A stretch of 64,000 nt of DNA from Marinobacterium mangrovicola (GTDB lineage: Bacteria; Pseudomonadota; Gammaproteobacteria; Pseudomonadales; Balneatricaceae), in assembly GCF_004339595.1 (NCBI RefSeq), contig NZ_SMFU01000009.1, positions 248,001 through 312,000 of the forward strand, written 5' to 3'. Shown piece after piece: positions 26,923 to 37,184 of the stretch. Made by a program: the position numbers and the translations under genes. The notes below the pieces were generated by a model, which was not told the origin of the DNA, did no database searches, and was given only the letters and a program-made list of their open reading frames with translations. Numbering within the stretch: the stretch's first letter is position 1; the number at the start of each line of letters is the position of its first letter.

Positions 26923-27684
26923 TTATCTGGCAGTACTCTTTGCACTGCATACCGGGCAAGATGGGTCCGGTCTGAGCTTGAGGTTACGCCACTCCATACG
27001 ACGGGCATCGAGCATCAAAAGCTTACCTACCAGCGGTTCACCGATACCGGCCAACACCTTCAACGCTTCAGCGGCCTGTGTCGTTCCCACTATACCTACC
27101 AACGGCGCAAAAACGCCTGATTCAGAACAACTTAGCTCTTCGTCCTCGCCCTCGGCGTAAAGGCACTGATAGCAAGGGGCGCCCTCCACGCGGGAGTCGA
27201 ACACGCTGATCTGACCGTCGAAACGGATCGCCGCACCAGATACCAGCGGCGTACCAGTGGCCACACAAACCCGGTTTAGGGCAAAGCGAGTGGTGAAGTT
27301 ATCGGAGCAATCGAGCACCAGATCCGCCGCTTCCACCTGCTCGGTCAGGGCCTCGCCCTCCAGCCGAGTGGCCAGGGTATCGATTCGGATCTCGGGATTC
27401 AGCGCCTGCAGGGTTTTGCGTGCAGACTCCACCTTGGACTCACCGACCCGGTCACTGGTATGCACTATCTGACGCTGCAGGTTGGTAATATCCACAACAT
27501 CATCGTCCACCAGCACCAGGTGACCCACACCTGCCGATGCCAGGTAGATAGCGGCGGGGCTACCCAGCCCGCCAAGCCCCACGATCAGCACCCGGCTGTT
27601 GAGCCAAGCTTCCTGTCCGTCGATCTCCACTTCCGGCAGCATGACCTGACGGCTGTATCTCAGCAGTTGTTCATCGGATAACAC
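26923..27684 (-). CDS. moeB: ThiF/MoeB-type sulfur-carrier adenylyltransferase
   Basis: E1-like enzyme that adenylates the C-terminus of MoaD or ThiS. Rossmann ATP site RVLIVGLGGLGSPAAIYLASAG, VDDDVVDITNLQRQ, and two zinc CxxC pairs (CYQC and the C-terminal CPVC). No rhodanese domain. GTG at 27684 is preferred because AGGAG is properly spaced and LSDEQLLRYSRQ then aligns with the usual MoeB start; a TTG eight codons upstream is the alternative. Position next to prmC-prfA-hemA is conserved in gammaproteobacteria. Confidence 0.87.
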   Translation of the reverse strand: MLSDEQLLRYSRQVMLPEVEIDGQEAWLNSRVLIVGLGGLGSPAAIYLASAGVGHLVLVDDDVVDITNLQRQIVHTSDRVGESKVESARKTLQALNPEIRIDTLATRLEGEALTEQVEAADLVLDCSDNFTTRFALNRVCVATGTPLVSGAAIRFDGQISVFDSRVEGAPCYQCLYAEGEDEELSCSESGVFAPLVGIVGTTQAAEALKVLAGIGEPLVGKLLMLDARRMEWRNLKLRPDPSCPVCSAKSTAR

Positions 27685-27729
27685 CTGTTCACTCCTGTCC
27701 TGTTTCAAGCGTTGGGCGCAGGGATAGAT

Positions 27730-28578
27730 TCAGCCGGGCCAGCGCGCCTTTGTCACGCGTGGCTGGCCGGCCAGATCACGGATCAGTTCGATCTTGTCAT
27801 AACCGCTAGCAACCAGCAGTCGCTCTACCGCCTCTGCCTGATTGTAGCCGTGTTCCAGCAATAGCCAGCCACCGGACTTGAGACGGGTTCGGCACTGGTC
27901 AGCGATCAGGCGGATATCGGCAAGACCGGACTCGGCAGCTACCAGCGCCGACAGTGGCTCATAACGCACATCGCCCTGGCTCAGATGCGGGTCATCAGCC
28001 TCTATATAGGGCGGGTTGGAGACAATCATATCGAACTCGCCATGCAGTGGTTCACACCAGCTGCCGGTGAGGATTTCCACGTTCGGTACCGCATTTCGGG
28101 TCTGGTTACGCCGCGCCAGTTCGGCGGCGGCTTCCACACGATCACAGGCCTGCACCTGCCAGTGCGGTCGTTCGCTGGCCAGAGCCAGGGCGATGGCGCC
28201 GGTACCCGTGCCCAGATCGGCCACCCGGAAGGCACCATCCGGCAACAGCACCAGCGCGGCCTCCACCAGGGTTTCGGTATCGCCCCGTGGAATCAGCGTA
28301 TCGGGGCTGACTTCCAGGGTCAGGGTCCAGAAATCGCGCAGGCCGGTCAGGTGCGCCACCGGCTCACCGGCCACCCGACGCTCCAGCAGCACGAGAAACT
28401 CGTCGCGCTGCGCGACGGTCAGTTCCTTGTCCGGCCAGGTAAACAGGTAGCTGCGCGGTTTATCGAGCAGATGACAAAGCAGCAGCTCCGTGTCGAGACG
28501 GGCGGTGTCGGAATCGATACGGGAGGCGCCCAGGCCGAGCGCCGCCTCGATCGACAAAGGAGATGAAGGATCGCTCAT
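27730..28578 (-). CDS. prmC: Release factor glutamine N5-methyltransferase
   Basis: 282 aa SAM-dependent methyltransferase that modifies the GGQ Gln of RF1 and RF2. SAM motif VADLGTGTGAIALALA and the catalytic NPPY in VSNPPYIEADDPHL. N-terminal substrate-binding helices. Starts two bases after the prfA stop, so it is translated with its own substrate. Confidence 0.95.
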   Translation of the reverse strand: MSDPSSPLSIEAALGLGASRIDSDTARLDTELLLCHLLDKPRSYLFTWPDKELTVAQRDEFLVLLERRVAGEPVAHLTGLRDFWTLTLEVSPDTLIPRGDTETLVEAALVLLPDGAFRVADLGTGTGAIALALASERPHWQVQACDRVEAAAELARRNQTRNAVPNVEILTGSWCEPLHGEFDMIVSNPPYIEADDPHLSQGDVRYEPLSALVAAESGLADIRLIADQCRTRLKSGGWLLLEHGYNQAEAVERLLVASGYDKIELIRDLAGQPRVTKARWPG

Positions 28579-28580
28579 AT

Positions 28581-29669
28581 TCAGCCCTCGGCCGAAAGTT
28601 CACCCAGCTGTTCCGCCTGATGCTCCTGCAGCAGCGGTCCGATCACTGAATCCAGATCGCCCTGCATCACTTCGCTGAGCTTATAGAGCGTCAGGTTGAT
28701 ACGGTGATCGGTGACACGTCCCTGGGGGAAGTTGTAGGTACGGATACGCTCGGAACGATCACCGGAACCCACCAGGCTTTTGCGGGTGCTGGCCTGCGCC
28801 GCGTTGTGCTTGTCCATCTCCGCCTGCTGCAGACGCGACGCCAGCAGCCCCATCGCCTTGGCGCGGTTCTTGTGCTGGGAACGCTCTTCCTGACACTCCA
28901 CCACCACACCGGTGGGAATATGAGTAATACGGATCGCGGAGTCGGTTTTGTTGACGTGCTGACCACCGGCGCCGGAGGCACGGAAGGTATCCACGCGCAG
29001 ATCGGCCTTGTTGATCTCGACAGCCGCCGCCTCATCCATCTCCGGCATCACTGCCACGGTACAGGCAGAGGTGTGGATGCGTCCCTGGGATTCAGTCTCC
29101 GGCACACGCTGTACGCGGTGTGCGCCGGACTCAAACTTCAACCGCGAATAGACCGCATCACCGGCCACCCGGGTAATAATCTCTTTATAACCGCCGTGCT
29201 CACCCTCACTGGCGCTGATCACTTCAACGCGCCAGCCATGCTGTTCAGCGTAACGGGAATACATGCGGAACAGGTCACCGGCGAAGATCGCCGCCTCGTC
29301 ACCGCCGGTGCCGGCGCGGACTTCGAGAAAGACGTTGCGACCGTCATTGGGATCTTTCGGCAGCAGCAGGATCTGCAGTTCAGCTTCCAGCGTCTCGATC
29401 TGCTCCTTCGCCGCATCGATCTCCTCCTTCGCCATTTCGCGAAGATCGGGATCGGAATCCTCCAGCATCAGCTGTGCTTCAGCGAGGTTTTCCTGCGCCT
29501 GGTTCCAGTCGCCAAACGCCTTTACGACAGCTTCCAGCTCAGAATACTCACGGGAGTAATCACGAAACCGGTTCTGATCGTTGATCACCTCGGGCTCGCT
29601 GAGCAGAGCAGCAAGTTCCTCGTAACGATCACTAAGCTTCTCGAGCTTGGTCTGAATCGAGTCTTTCAT
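28581..29669 (-). CDS. prfA: Peptide chain release factor 1
   Basis: 362 aa class-I release factor for UAA/UAG. PET tripeptide anticodon in [12 protein letters not shown] and the peptidyl-hydrolysis motif GGQ in [15 protein letters not shown]. Thirteen bases after hemA on the same strand. Confidence 0.97.
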   Translation of the reverse strand: MKDSIQTKLEKLSDRYEELAALLSEPEVINDQNRFRDYSREYSELEAVVKAFGDWNQAQENLAEAQLMLEDSDPDLREMAKEEIDAAKEQIETLEAELQILLLPKDPNDGRNVFLEVRAGTGGDEAAIFAGDLFRMYSRYAEQHGWRVEVISASEGEHGGYKEIITRVAGDAVYSRLKFESGAHRVQRVPETESQGRIHTSACTVAVMPEMDEAAAVEINKADLRVDTFRASGAGGQHVNKTDSAIRITHIPTGVVVECQEERSQHKNRAKAMGLLASRLQQAEMDKHNAAQASTRKSLVGSGDRSERIRTYNFPQGRVTDHRINLTLYKLSEVMQGDLDSVIGPLLQEHQAEQLGELSAEG

Positions 29670-29682
29670 CTAACGGAGCCTG

Positions 29683-30954
29683 TCAGTTATCGCGTTCGGC
29701 GGGAGGGCTGAGCTGGTAGAGTTCCTGAACCAGCCCCGCCAGATCGGTACGCCCTTCGGCGGAGGCCTTGCGCAGCTGCACCGTAGGCTGGTGCAGCATC
29801 TTGTTGGTAATTCCGCGAGCCAGCTGCTGCAGCACCTGTTCGGCATCACGCCCCTGCGCCAGCTGCTTCATCGCTTTTTCCAGCTCGTTGTCACAGATCG
29901 CCTGGCCCTGCTCACGCAGCGCAGTGAGCGTATCAACCGCTTCGAGCTCGCGCAGGCGGCTGAGGAATGCATGAGCGCCCGCTTCGATAATCGCTTCCGC
30001 ATCGGCGGCCGCGGATTCGCGGTTACGCTGGTTTTCCTCGATCACCTCGGTCAGGTCATCGACAGTATAAAGGTAGACATCATCAAGCTCCGCCACCTGG
30101 GGTTCGATATCCCGGGGGACAGCAATATCGACCATGAACATGGGCCGGTGCTTACGCTTTTTCAGCGCCGTTTCCACCGCGCCCTTGCCAAGAATCGGCA
30201 GCTGGCTGGCAGTAGATGAGATCAGAATATCAGCCTTGGGCAGCGCGTCGGGCATGGCCGAGAGTTCAATCGCCTCGCCGTTCACCTCGTCAGCCAGGGC
30301 GTGTGCCCGCGCCAGCGTCCGGTTGGCTACGGTGATCGAGCGCACACCCGCCTGTTTCAGGTGACGGGCCACCAGCTCGATCGTTTCACCGGCGCCGATC
30401 AGCAGGGCATGGCTCTCGCCCAGATCTGCGAATATGTGCTCCGCCAGACTCACCGCTGCGTAAGCGACAGACACGGGGTTCTGGCCGATGGCGGTTTCGG
30501 TACGCACCTGCTTGGCGATGGAGAAGGTATGTTGGAACAGGCGCCCGAGTTCCGCACCGACCATACCGGCCTGCTGGGAGACGCTAAACGCGCTCTTCAG
30601 CTGACCGAGAATCTGCGGTTCGCCCAGCACCAGCGAATCCAGTCCGCTGGCCACGCGCATCATGTGGCGTACCGCTTCTTCGTCGCGATAGATATAGCTG
30701 CACTTTTCCAGCTCGGCGGGGTCAAGACCGTGGTATCGGCCGATCCACTCCAGCACCAGGCGGATATCGGTCAGATCGGTGGCGCAGTAGAGTTCGGTAC
30801 GGTTGCAGGTGGAGAGAATCGCCACTTCCTGCAGGCTGGCGTGGTCACGGGCAGCACTCATCGCCTCGCCGAGCTGCTCGGGAGCGAAAGACACGCGCTC
30901 CCGTACCTCGACCGGAGCCGTCTTGTGATTGATCCCTAATGCCAGCAACGCCAT
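29683..30954 (-). CDS. hemA: Glutamyl-tRNA reductase
   Basis: 423 aa. First committed step of C5 haem synthesis, using glutamyl-tRNA and NADPH. Catalytic Cys in [13 protein letters not shown] (about residue 50), then [16 protein letters not shown], and the NADPH Rossmann domain ([16 protein letters not shown]). Divergent from the TPR-lolB genes, the standard gammaproteobacterial arrangement. Confidence 0.97.
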   Translation of the reverse strand: MALLALGINHKTAPVEVRERVSFAPEQLGEAMSAARDHASLQEVAILSTCNRTELYCATDLTDIRLVLEWIGRYHGLDPAELEKCSYIYRDEEAVRHMMRVASGLDSLVLGEPQILGQLKSAFSVSQQAGMVGAELGRLFQHTFSIAKQVRTETAIGQNPVSVAYAAVSLAEHIFADLGESHALLIGAGETIELVARHLKQAGVRSITVANRTLARAHALADEVNGEAIELSAMPDALPKADILISSTASQLPILGKGAVETALKKRKHRPMFMVDIAVPRDIEPQVAELDDVYLYTVDDLTEVIEENQRNRESAAADAEAIIEAGAHAFLSRLRELEAVDTLTALREQGQAICDNELEKAMKQLAQGRDAEQVLQQLARGITNKMLHQPTVQLRKASAEGRTDLAGLVQELYQLSPPAERDN

Positions 30955-31162
30955 ATACTGAGGTTCGCACTACCCTACTTGGACAAGCGCGACATCATAC
31001 ACCTTTCAACGCCACGGATTAAGCCATGCCCTTAGCTAACACTGCCGCCAAGATCAAGGGAAGCGGTTTTTCTTCTGACCGGTCGGCAACTTCCCTTCGC
31101 CCTTCGCTGTCCTCTATAGTGCAACTTTGGGACTCAAGATCAGACTCAGGATCAGAGCAGCA

Positions 31163-32878
31163 ATGAGAACAACCGGGATCACACTACTGATCGGCACTCT
31201 GCTACTCGGCGGCTGTGCCAGCGTATCGCCGACCTCCAGCCAGCAAAGTGGAATTGACACCGACTATCAGCCGGGCCAGCCCGTCTACACACCGGGGGAG
31301 CTGAACCGGGAGTCGCTGTACGAATTGATGGCTGCGGAGATCGCCGGCCAGCGGCGTAATTTCGACACGGCACTGGATTACTACCTGAGCCAGGTCAGAA
31401 AATCCCGCGACCCGGCGGTGGCGGAGCGCGCCACTCGGATTGCACAGTTCATGCGTAACCCTGATGCGGTGCTCGAGGCCGCCACTGTCTGGTCTGAAGT
31501 ATCGCCGGACAACCCCGAACCGGATCATATTCGCGCCACCATCCTGATCAGCGAGGAGCGTTTCGACGAAGCGCTGCCGGTACTGGAGCGCATACTCGAC
31601 GACGGCAGCTCCGAGGCAGTACTGATTCTTGGCAGCAAAAGCCAGGAGCTCACAGCGGATTCCGCCAAACGCTATGACGAACTGCTGTCCCGCTACTCTG
31701 AACGTGATCCCGAGCGCCTCGATCTGCTGCTGACCCGCGCCCTGCTAAAGCGCCGCGCCGGCGATGATGATGGCGCGCTCGCCCTGCTCGACCAAGGCCT
31801 GGCCACAGAGCCTGGGCAGACCGACCTGCTGCTGCAAAAAATCGACATCCTGCGTACCCGTGGCCAGCAACAGGCCGCGCTGTCGTTGATCGACGAGGGT
31901 CTCGATGCCAGCCCTAACCAGAGCCAGCTGCGGGTACAGAAAGCACAGCTGCTGATCGCCACCGACCCGGACACCGCCGTCGAACTGATCGATGATGTCA
32001 TTGCCGACCAGCCGGATGAAAGCCAGCTGCACTATTACTTCGCGCTGCTCACCCTCGAGCATGAGCAGTACGCAGCCAGCCGCCGTATCCTGGAACAGAT
32101 GGCGGAGAAGGATCCCCATAACAGCAATCTGAACTTCTACCTAGGCGTGATCGACGAGGCTGAGGGCAATACCGAAAGCGCTCTGCAGCATTTCCTCGAG
32201 GTCAGATCAGGCCCCAACCTGCCGCAGGCCTACAGCCACGCAGTTGAGCTGTTCAACAGCCCGGACGACCGCGCTCAGGTAGCAGCGATCATCGATCAGG
32301 GTATCGAACGCCACCCCGGTCTTAACAGCCGCCTGCAACTGACCGAAGCCAACTGGCTGCATACCCATGGGCTGGAGACCGAAGCACTGAGTCTGCTGGA
32401 AAACGCCCTAAAACGTGAACCTGCCGATGTGGGCCTTCTATATACCTACGCACTGTTGGTCGAAAAACAGGATCCAGAGAAGATGCTTGCGAACCTGGAA
32501 CGTGCCATCGAGCTGGATCCGGACAACGGCATGTTGCAGAACGCTCTGGGCTATTCACTGACGGTCTATTCCGATGATTACGATCGTGCCCATGACCTGA
32601 TCTCCAAGGCGCTGGAGCAGCACCCGGATGATGCCGCCGTGCTCGATTCCATGGGCTGGGTGCTGTTCAAGCTTGGCCGTGAAGCCGAGGCGCTCAACTT
32701 CCTGCAGCGCGCTTATGATGCTTCCGGTGATCCTGAAGTTGCCAGCCACCTGATCGAAGTGCTCTGGCAACAGGGTGAAACCGAACAGGCTCGCCAGTTA
32801 CTGCAGGAAAACCTCGACGCGACACCTGAAGACGAACACCTCAATGAAATCGCTGAGAAACTCGGAGTTGATCAGTGA
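31163..32878 (+). CDS. TPR-repeat outer-membrane lipoprotein
   Basis: 571 aa. Lipoprotein signal peptide from ATG 31163: MRTTGITLLIGTLLLGGC with lipobox LGGC. Rest consists of about 12 tetratricopeptide-like units (for example ERAIELDPDNGMLQNALGYS and DSMGWVLFKLGREAEALNFL). An upstream in-frame TTG (31127) would bury the signal and is rejected. Sits before lolB, a common pairing; role probably in envelope assembly or as an adaptor, not proven. Confidence 0.85.
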   Translation: MRTTGITLLIGTLLLGGCASVSPTSSQQSGIDTDYQPGQPVYTPGELNRESLYELMAAEIAGQRRNFDTALDYYLSQVRKSRDPAVAERATRIAQFMRNPDAVLEAATVWSEVSPDNPEPDHIRATILISEERFDEALPVLERILDDGSSEAVLILGSKSQELTADSAKRYDELLSRYSERDPERLDLLLTRALLKRRAGDDDGALALLDQGLATEPGQTDLLLQKIDILRTRGQQQAALSLIDEGLDASPNQSQLRVQKAQLLIATDPDTAVELIDDVIADQPDESQLHYYFALLTLEHEQYAASRRILEQMAEKDPHNSNLNFYLGVIDEAEGNTESALQHFLEVRSGPNLPQAYSHAVELFNSPDDRAQVAAIIDQGIERHPGLNSRLQLTEANWLHTHGLETEALSLLENALKREPADVGLLYTYALLVEKQDPEKMLANLERAIELDPDNGMLQNALGYSLTVYSDDYDRAHDLISKALEQHPDDAAVLDSMGWVLFKLGREAEALNFLQRAYDASGDPEVASHLIEVLWQQGETEQARQLLQENLDATPEDEHLNEIAEKLGVDQ

Positions 32879-33438
32879 CACGGGTACTGCTGATTTCGAT
32901 CGCCCTGCTATTAAGTGCCTGTTCTTCGATTCAGGCACCGCCATCCGCGCCGGACGCCAGCCTTCAGGGCAAGCTCGACAATGACTGGCAGTTCACCGGC
33001 AAGGCGGGTATCCGCCAGGGCAATAGCGCGGATTCCGCTAATATCGACTGGCACCAGCAGGGTCAGGCCTACGAGGTCCGCCTCAGCGGCCCGCTGGGTC
33101 AGGGCGGCGCTGTGATCAGCGGCGATAGCCGCGCTGTCGAGATGCAGGTATCCGGCGAGGATGAAACATTTCGCGGCGCCACCCCCGAAGAGGTGATGTA
33201 CCAGGCGCTGGGCTGGTACCTGCCGGTAAGTCAGGCGCGCTACTGGGTGCAAGGATTGCCGGACCCGACCCTTCCCTCTACACCGCTGGCCGATGCCAGG
33301 GGTTTTGAGCAGCTGGGGTGGCGGGTCGAGATCCAGCGCCTGAGCGAGGTTTCCCCCGAGCTGACACTGCCCGGCAGACTTGAGTTCAGCTACCAGGATC
33401 TGCGTCTGAGACTGGTGATTCGGGAGTGGCAACCGTAA
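32875..33438 (+). CDS. lolB: Outer-membrane lipoprotein insertion protein LolB
   Basis: 187 aa. Lipoprotein signal ending LLLSACSS, then the LolB beta-barrel-like fold ([56 protein letters not shown]). Accepts lipoproteins from LolA and inserts them in the outer membrane. GTG start overlaps the preceding stop by four bases. The usual next gene, ispE, is absent. Confidence 0.93.
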   Translation: MTRVLLISIALLLSACSSIQAPPSAPDASLQGKLDNDWQFTGKAGIRQGNSADSANIDWHQQGQAYEVRLSGPLGQGGAVISGDSRAVEMQVSGEDETFRGATPEEVMYQALGWYLPVSQARYWVQGLPDPTLPSTPLADARGFEQLGWRVEIQRLSEVSPELTLPGRLEFSYQDLRLRLVIREWQP

Positions 33439-33531
33439 ATCATCTCAAATTCCCCATCAGGGGTTGATTTTCCCAACCTGTTTACCGAAAATACGCGCCT
33501 TCTTGGATTGGCGGCACGCCGCCATGAATAC

Positions 33532-33606
33532 AGGGGTATCGCCAAGCGGTAAGGCACTGGATTCTGATTCCAGCATGCGCAGGTTCGAATCCTGCTACCC
33601 CTGCCA
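33532..33606 (+). tRNA. tRNA-Gln (CTG)
   Basis: 75 nt with encoded CCA. Acceptor AGGGGTA/TACCCCT, anticodon loop ATTCTGATT, T-loop GGTTCGAATCC. Identical to the copy at 38582. It lies 76 bp upstream of prs, with no terminator between them. Confidence 0.97.
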
Positions 33607-33682
33607 AATTAAGTTATCGATGACTGACTCCCTTTCAGCGACTTCGTCCGCCAACCCAGACTCAATCAAAAAGGTACGCGCC

Positions 33683-34624
33683 GTGTCTAAAATGATGGTT
33701 TTCACCGGCAACGCTAACCCTGCGCTGGCGCAGAAAGTGGTAGAACGGCTGGACATCCCGCTGGGCAAGGCAAACGTCACCCGCTTCAGCGATGGCGAAG
33801 TCAGTGTCGAGATCCAGGAGAACGTACGTGGTAAGGATGTTTTCATCATCCAGTCCACCTGTGCTCCGACCAACGACAACCTGATGGAACTGATCGTGTT
33901 CGCTGACGCCATCCGCCGTGCATCGGCGACCCGTGTCACCGCGGTCATCCCGTACTTCGGTTACGCCCGTCAGGATCGTCGCCCGCGTTCGGCCCGTGTA
34001 CCGATCAGCGCCAAGGTCGTAGCCAGCATGATCTCCAACGTCGGCATCGACCGCGTTATGACAGTCGATCTGCACGCCGACCAGATTCAGGGCTTCTTCG
34101 ATATCCCTGTGGACAACGTTTACGGCTCTCCGGTACTGCTCGATGACATTCTCGATCAGACCTACGACTACCCGATTGTTGTATCCCCGGACGTGGGCGG
34201 TGTAGTCCGCGCACGCGCTGTCGCCAAACAGCTCGACTGCGACCTGGCAATCATCGACAAGCGTCGTGAGAAAGCGAACGAAGCCCAGGTAATGAACATC
34301 ATTGGTGATGTCTCCGGCCGTACCTGCATCCTCGTCGATGACATGTGCGACACCGCCGGCACCCTGTGCAAAGCGGCCAAAGCCCTGAAAGACAAGGGCG
34401 CATCCCGTGTGGTTTCCTACGTGACCCACCCGGTACTGTCTGGCCCGGCCATCAACAACATCACCAATTCCGAGCTGGATGAACTGGTCGTCACCGACAC
34501 CATCCCGCTTTCAGATGCAGCTGTTAAATGTGACAAGATCCGCCAGCTGACTCTGGCTCCGATGCTTGCCGAAGCGGTACGCCGCGTCTGCAACGAGGAG
34601 TCTATCAGCGCCATGTTTCGCTAA
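33683..34624 (+). CDS. prs: Ribose-phosphate pyrophosphokinase (PRPP synthetase)
   Basis: 313 aa. Makes PRPP from ribose-5-phosphate and ATP. GTG at 33683 with AAAAAGGT upstream gives [13 protein letters not shown], matching the N-terminus of Pseudomonas Prs; the frame is open further upstream but runs through the tRNA. Motifs: [20 protein letters not shown] (ATP/flexible region), [13 protein letters not shown] (metal site) and [14 protein letters not shown] (PRPP-binding loop). Confidence 0.95.
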   Translation: MSKMMVFTGNANPALAQKVVERLDIPLGKANVTRFSDGEVSVEIQENVRGKDVFIIQSTCAPTNDNLMELIVFADAIRRASATRVTAVIPYFGYARQDRRPRSARVPISAKVVASMISNVGIDRVMTVDLHADQIQGFFDIPVDNVYGSPVLLDDILDQTYDYPIVVSPDVGGVVRARAVAKQLDCDLAIIDKRREKANEAQVMNIIGDVSGRTCILVDDMCDTAGTLCKAAKALKDKGASRVVSYVTHPVLSGPAINNITNSELDELVVTDTIPLSDAAVKCDKIRQLTLAPMLAEAVRRVCNEESISAMFR

Positions 34625-34687
34625 GCGATTCAGGCCTGAAAGTACCGGCTACGTCCGGTACATACGCACCCGCAAGGGTTAAGAAAT

Positions 34688-34723
34688 ACTGCACGCTTCT
34701 GGTCGCGGAAGCCTGCAGTTTTT
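34688..34723 (+). terminator. Intrinsic terminator/attenuator between prs and rplY
   Basis: ACTGCA / TGCAGT and inner GCTTC / GAAGC stacked with one C-C mismatch, followed by TTTTT. Only 22 bp before the rplY ATG. Confidence 0.75.
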
Positions 34724-34745
34724 ATCTATTTAAAGGTAAACGAAA

Positions 34746-35330
34746 ATGTCTACGATTGTACTGAACTCTCAGACCCGTAACGATCAGGGCAAAGGTGCGA
34801 GCCGCCGCCTGCGTCGCGAAGGTCAGATCCCGGGCATCCTGTACGGAAGCGGTGAGCCGGTAAGCCTGTCCGTTAACGCTAACGAGCTGTACAAAGCTGA
34901 ACTGCTGGAAGGCTTCTTCTCCTCCAAGCTCTCCCTGAACGTTGATGGCCAGGAAACTACCGTCATCATCAAGGACCTGCAGCGTCACCCGTTCAAGCCG
35001 CTGATCCTGCACGCTGACTTCCAGCGCGTTGATGAAAGCAAGAAGATCAAGATCCAGGTTCCGCTGAGCTTCGTTAACTTCGGTCGTTCCGCAGCTGCCA
35101 AAGCTTCTGCCAAGTTCGCCGTTGAAGCTCAGACTGTTGAAATCCTGTGTCTGCCGACTGCTCTGCCGGAAGCTCTGGAAGTTGATCTGTCCAACATCGA
35201 ACTGGGCCAGATCGCTCACCTTTCCGACATCACTCTGCCGGAAGGTGTTGAGATCGTCGCTCTGCGTCGCGGTGAAGACCACGACCAGGGTATCGGTTAC
35301 TGCTACTCTCCGCGTGGCGCTAAGAAGTAA
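34746..35330 (+). CDS. rplY: 50S ribosomal protein L25, long CTC form
   Basis: 194 aa: N-terminal L25 5S-rRNA-binding domain (1-95; GKGASRRLRREGQIPGILYG) plus the CTC/TL5 C-terminal beta domain. Codon use is markedly biased, as in highly expressed genes. AAAGGT ribosome site. Preceded by a hairpin with a U-run, which could allow attenuation. Confidence 0.95.
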   Translation: MSTIVLNSQTRNDQGKGASRRLRREGQIPGILYGSGEPVSLSVNANELYKAELLEGFFSSKLSLNVDGQETTVIIKDLQRHPFKPLILHADFQRVDESKKIKIQVPLSFVNFGRSAAAKASAKFAVEAQTVEILCLPTALPEALEVDLSNIELGQIAHLSDITLPEGVEIVALRRGEDHDQGIGYCYSPRGAKK

Positions 35331-35351
35331 TCATAGCGTGACCGTATCGGC

Positions 35352-35945
35352 ATGAATGACACTATCTCTCTGATCGTCGGGCTGGGTAATCCTGGCCCCC
35401 AATATGAGCAGACCCGTCATAATGCCGGTGCTGAGCTGGTGGAGCAGCTTGCTGCCCACCAGCACACTACCCTGCAGCCCGAAAGCAAATACAAGGGGCT
35501 GTACGGCAAGATTCTGATTGAAGGTCAGCCGGTACACCTGCTGATACCGACCACCTTCATGAACCTGAGCGGACAATCCGTCGCCGCCCTCGCCAATTTC
35601 TTTAAGATCCCGGTCAGCGCCATTCTGGTAGCTCATGACGAACTCGATATCGCCCCTGGCACCGCACGCCTGAAAAAAGGCGGAGGTCACGGCGGCCATA
35701 ACGGCCTGCGCAGCATCATCAGCCAGATGGGCAACAATCGTGACTTCTACCGCCTGCGCCTTGGTATCGGACACCCGGGACACGCCAGCCAAGTCTCCAA
35801 CTTTGTGCTCAGCAAAGCGCCGAAGCAGGAAAGAGAGCTAACCCAGGCGGCCATTGACGAGGCGCTGCGCCAGTTACCGCTGGCCATCAAGGGCGACTGG
35901 TCCCGCGCCATGAACCATCTGCACAGCTTTAGTGCAAACGCCTAA
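35352..35945 (+). CDS. pth: Peptidyl-tRNA hydrolase
   Basis: 197 aa. [20 protein letters not shown] carries the catalytic His; [14 protein letters not shown] and [15 protein letters not shown] are family signatures. Recycles peptidyl-tRNAs. Follows rplY by 21 bp, as in related genomes. Confidence 0.96.
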   Translation: MNDTISLIVGLGNPGPQYEQTRHNAGAELVEQLAAHQHTTLQPESKYKGLYGKILIEGQPVHLLIPTTFMNLSGQSVAALANFFKIPVSAILVAHDELDIAPGTARLKKGGGHGGHNGLRSIISQMGNNRDFYRLRLGIGHPGHASQVSNFVLSKAPKQERELTQAAIDEALRQLPLAIKGDWSRAMNHLHSFSANA

Positions 35946-35995
35946 AGAGTTTTAACGCGAGCGCCTGACCCCAGGCCCTAAACAGGATTTTCATC

Positions 35996-37087
35996 ATGGG
36001 ATTCAAATGCGGCATCGTAGGCCTGCCCAACGTCGGTAAGTCCACACTGTTCAACGCCCTGACCAAGTCTGGCATCGCGGCGGAAAACTTCCCGTTCTGC
36101 ACCATCGAGCCCAACTCAGGCATCGTTCCCATGCCCGATCCGCGTCTCGATGCACTGTCTGCCATCGTCAAGCCAGAGCGCGTTGTACCGACCACCATGG
36201 AATTCGTTGATATCGCGGGCCTCGTGGCCGGCGCATCCAAGGGAGAAGGTCTGGGTAACAAATTCCTGGCCAATATTCGCGAGACAGACGCAATTGCTCA
36301 CGTGGTTCGCTGCTTCGAAGATGACAACGTTATCCACGTGGCTAACCGCATCCACCCGCTGGAAGATATCGAAACCATCAACCTGGAGCTGGCGCTGGCT
36401 GACCTGGAGTCCTGCGAGAAGCAGCTGCAGCGCGTTCAGCGCAGCGCCAAGGGTGGTGATAAAGAGTCAGTTGCAGCCAAGGCGGTACTTGAAAAGCTGA
36501 TCCCGCACCTGGAAGAGGGCCAGCCGGTCCGCTCCCTGGAGCTGTCCGAAGAGGACCAGAAGCTGCTGCCGAGCTTCCACCTGCTGACCACCAAGCCGAC
36601 CATGTACATCGCCAACGTGGCCGAAGACGGTTTCGAGAACAACCCCTGGCTGGACCAGGTCCGAGAGATGGCGGCCAACGAAAACGCCAGCGTCGTTCCT
36701 GTCTGCAACAAGCTGGAAGCCGAAATCGCCGAACTGGAAGATGACGAAAAGAGCATGTTCCTGGAAGAGATGGGCATGGAAGAGCCGGGCCTGGATCGCG
36801 TCATCCGCGCCGGTTACTCACTGCTCGGTCTGCAGACCTACTTCACCGCTGGTGTGAAAGAAGTGCGCGCCTGGACAGTACGCATCGGTGCCACTGCACC
36901 GCAGGCAGCCGGAGTTATCCACACCGACTTCGAAAAAGGCTTCATCCGCGCTGAAGTGGTCAGCTATGACGACTTTATCGAATATAAGGGTGAACAGGGC
37001 GCGAAAGACGCCGGCAAATGGCGCCTGGAAGGCAAGGAATATATCGTCAAAGACGGCGACGTAGTGCACTTCCGCTTCAACGTCTGA
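35996..37087 (+). CDS. ychF: Redox-regulated ATPase YchF (OLA1 family)
   Basis: 363 aa Obg-class P-loop protein. G1 [15 protein letters not shown], switch region with [20 protein letters not shown], NxxE-type specificity loop in place of NKxD, and C-terminal TGS domain (TFYFT-type segment [19 protein letters not shown]). Normal gene order pth-ychF. Strong terminator follows. Confidence 0.96.
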   Translation: MGFKCGIVGLPNVGKSTLFNALTKSGIAAENFPFCTIEPNSGIVPMPDPRLDALSAIVKPERVVPTTMEFVDIAGLVAGASKGEGLGNKFLANIRETDAIAHVVRCFEDDNVIHVANRIHPLEDIETINLELALADLESCEKQLQRVQRSAKGGDKESVAAKAVLEKLIPHLEEGQPVRSLELSEEDQKLLPSFHLLTTKPTMYIANVAEDGFENNPWLDQVREMAANENASVVPVCNKLEAEIAELEDDEKSMFLEEMGMEEPGLDRVIRAGYSLLGLQTYFTAGVKEVRAWTVRIGATAPQAAGVIHTDFEKGFIRAEVVSYDDFIEYKGEQGAKDAGKWRLEGKEYIVKDGDVVHFRFNV

Positions 37088-37102
37088 TCATCTAGACCGA
37101 TC

Positions 37103-37133
37103 AAAAAAGCCAGCTTCAGAGCTGGCTTTTTTT
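37103..37133 (+). terminator. Intrinsic terminator of ychF, bidirectional
   Basis: AGCCAGC-TTCAGA-GCTGGCT with As upstream and seven Ts downstream; also serves the convergent Sel1 gene. Confidence 0.9.
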
Positions 37134-37184
37134 GTACCCGTTCCCCCCCCCTACTCGGCCTTTTCCGCAGGAGCGGCGCACCTC

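Noticed and set aside
33438-33480. Terminator after lolB (CCCC-ATCA-GGGG)
   Set aside because: Only a 4-bp stem with mismatched flanks; too weak to call.
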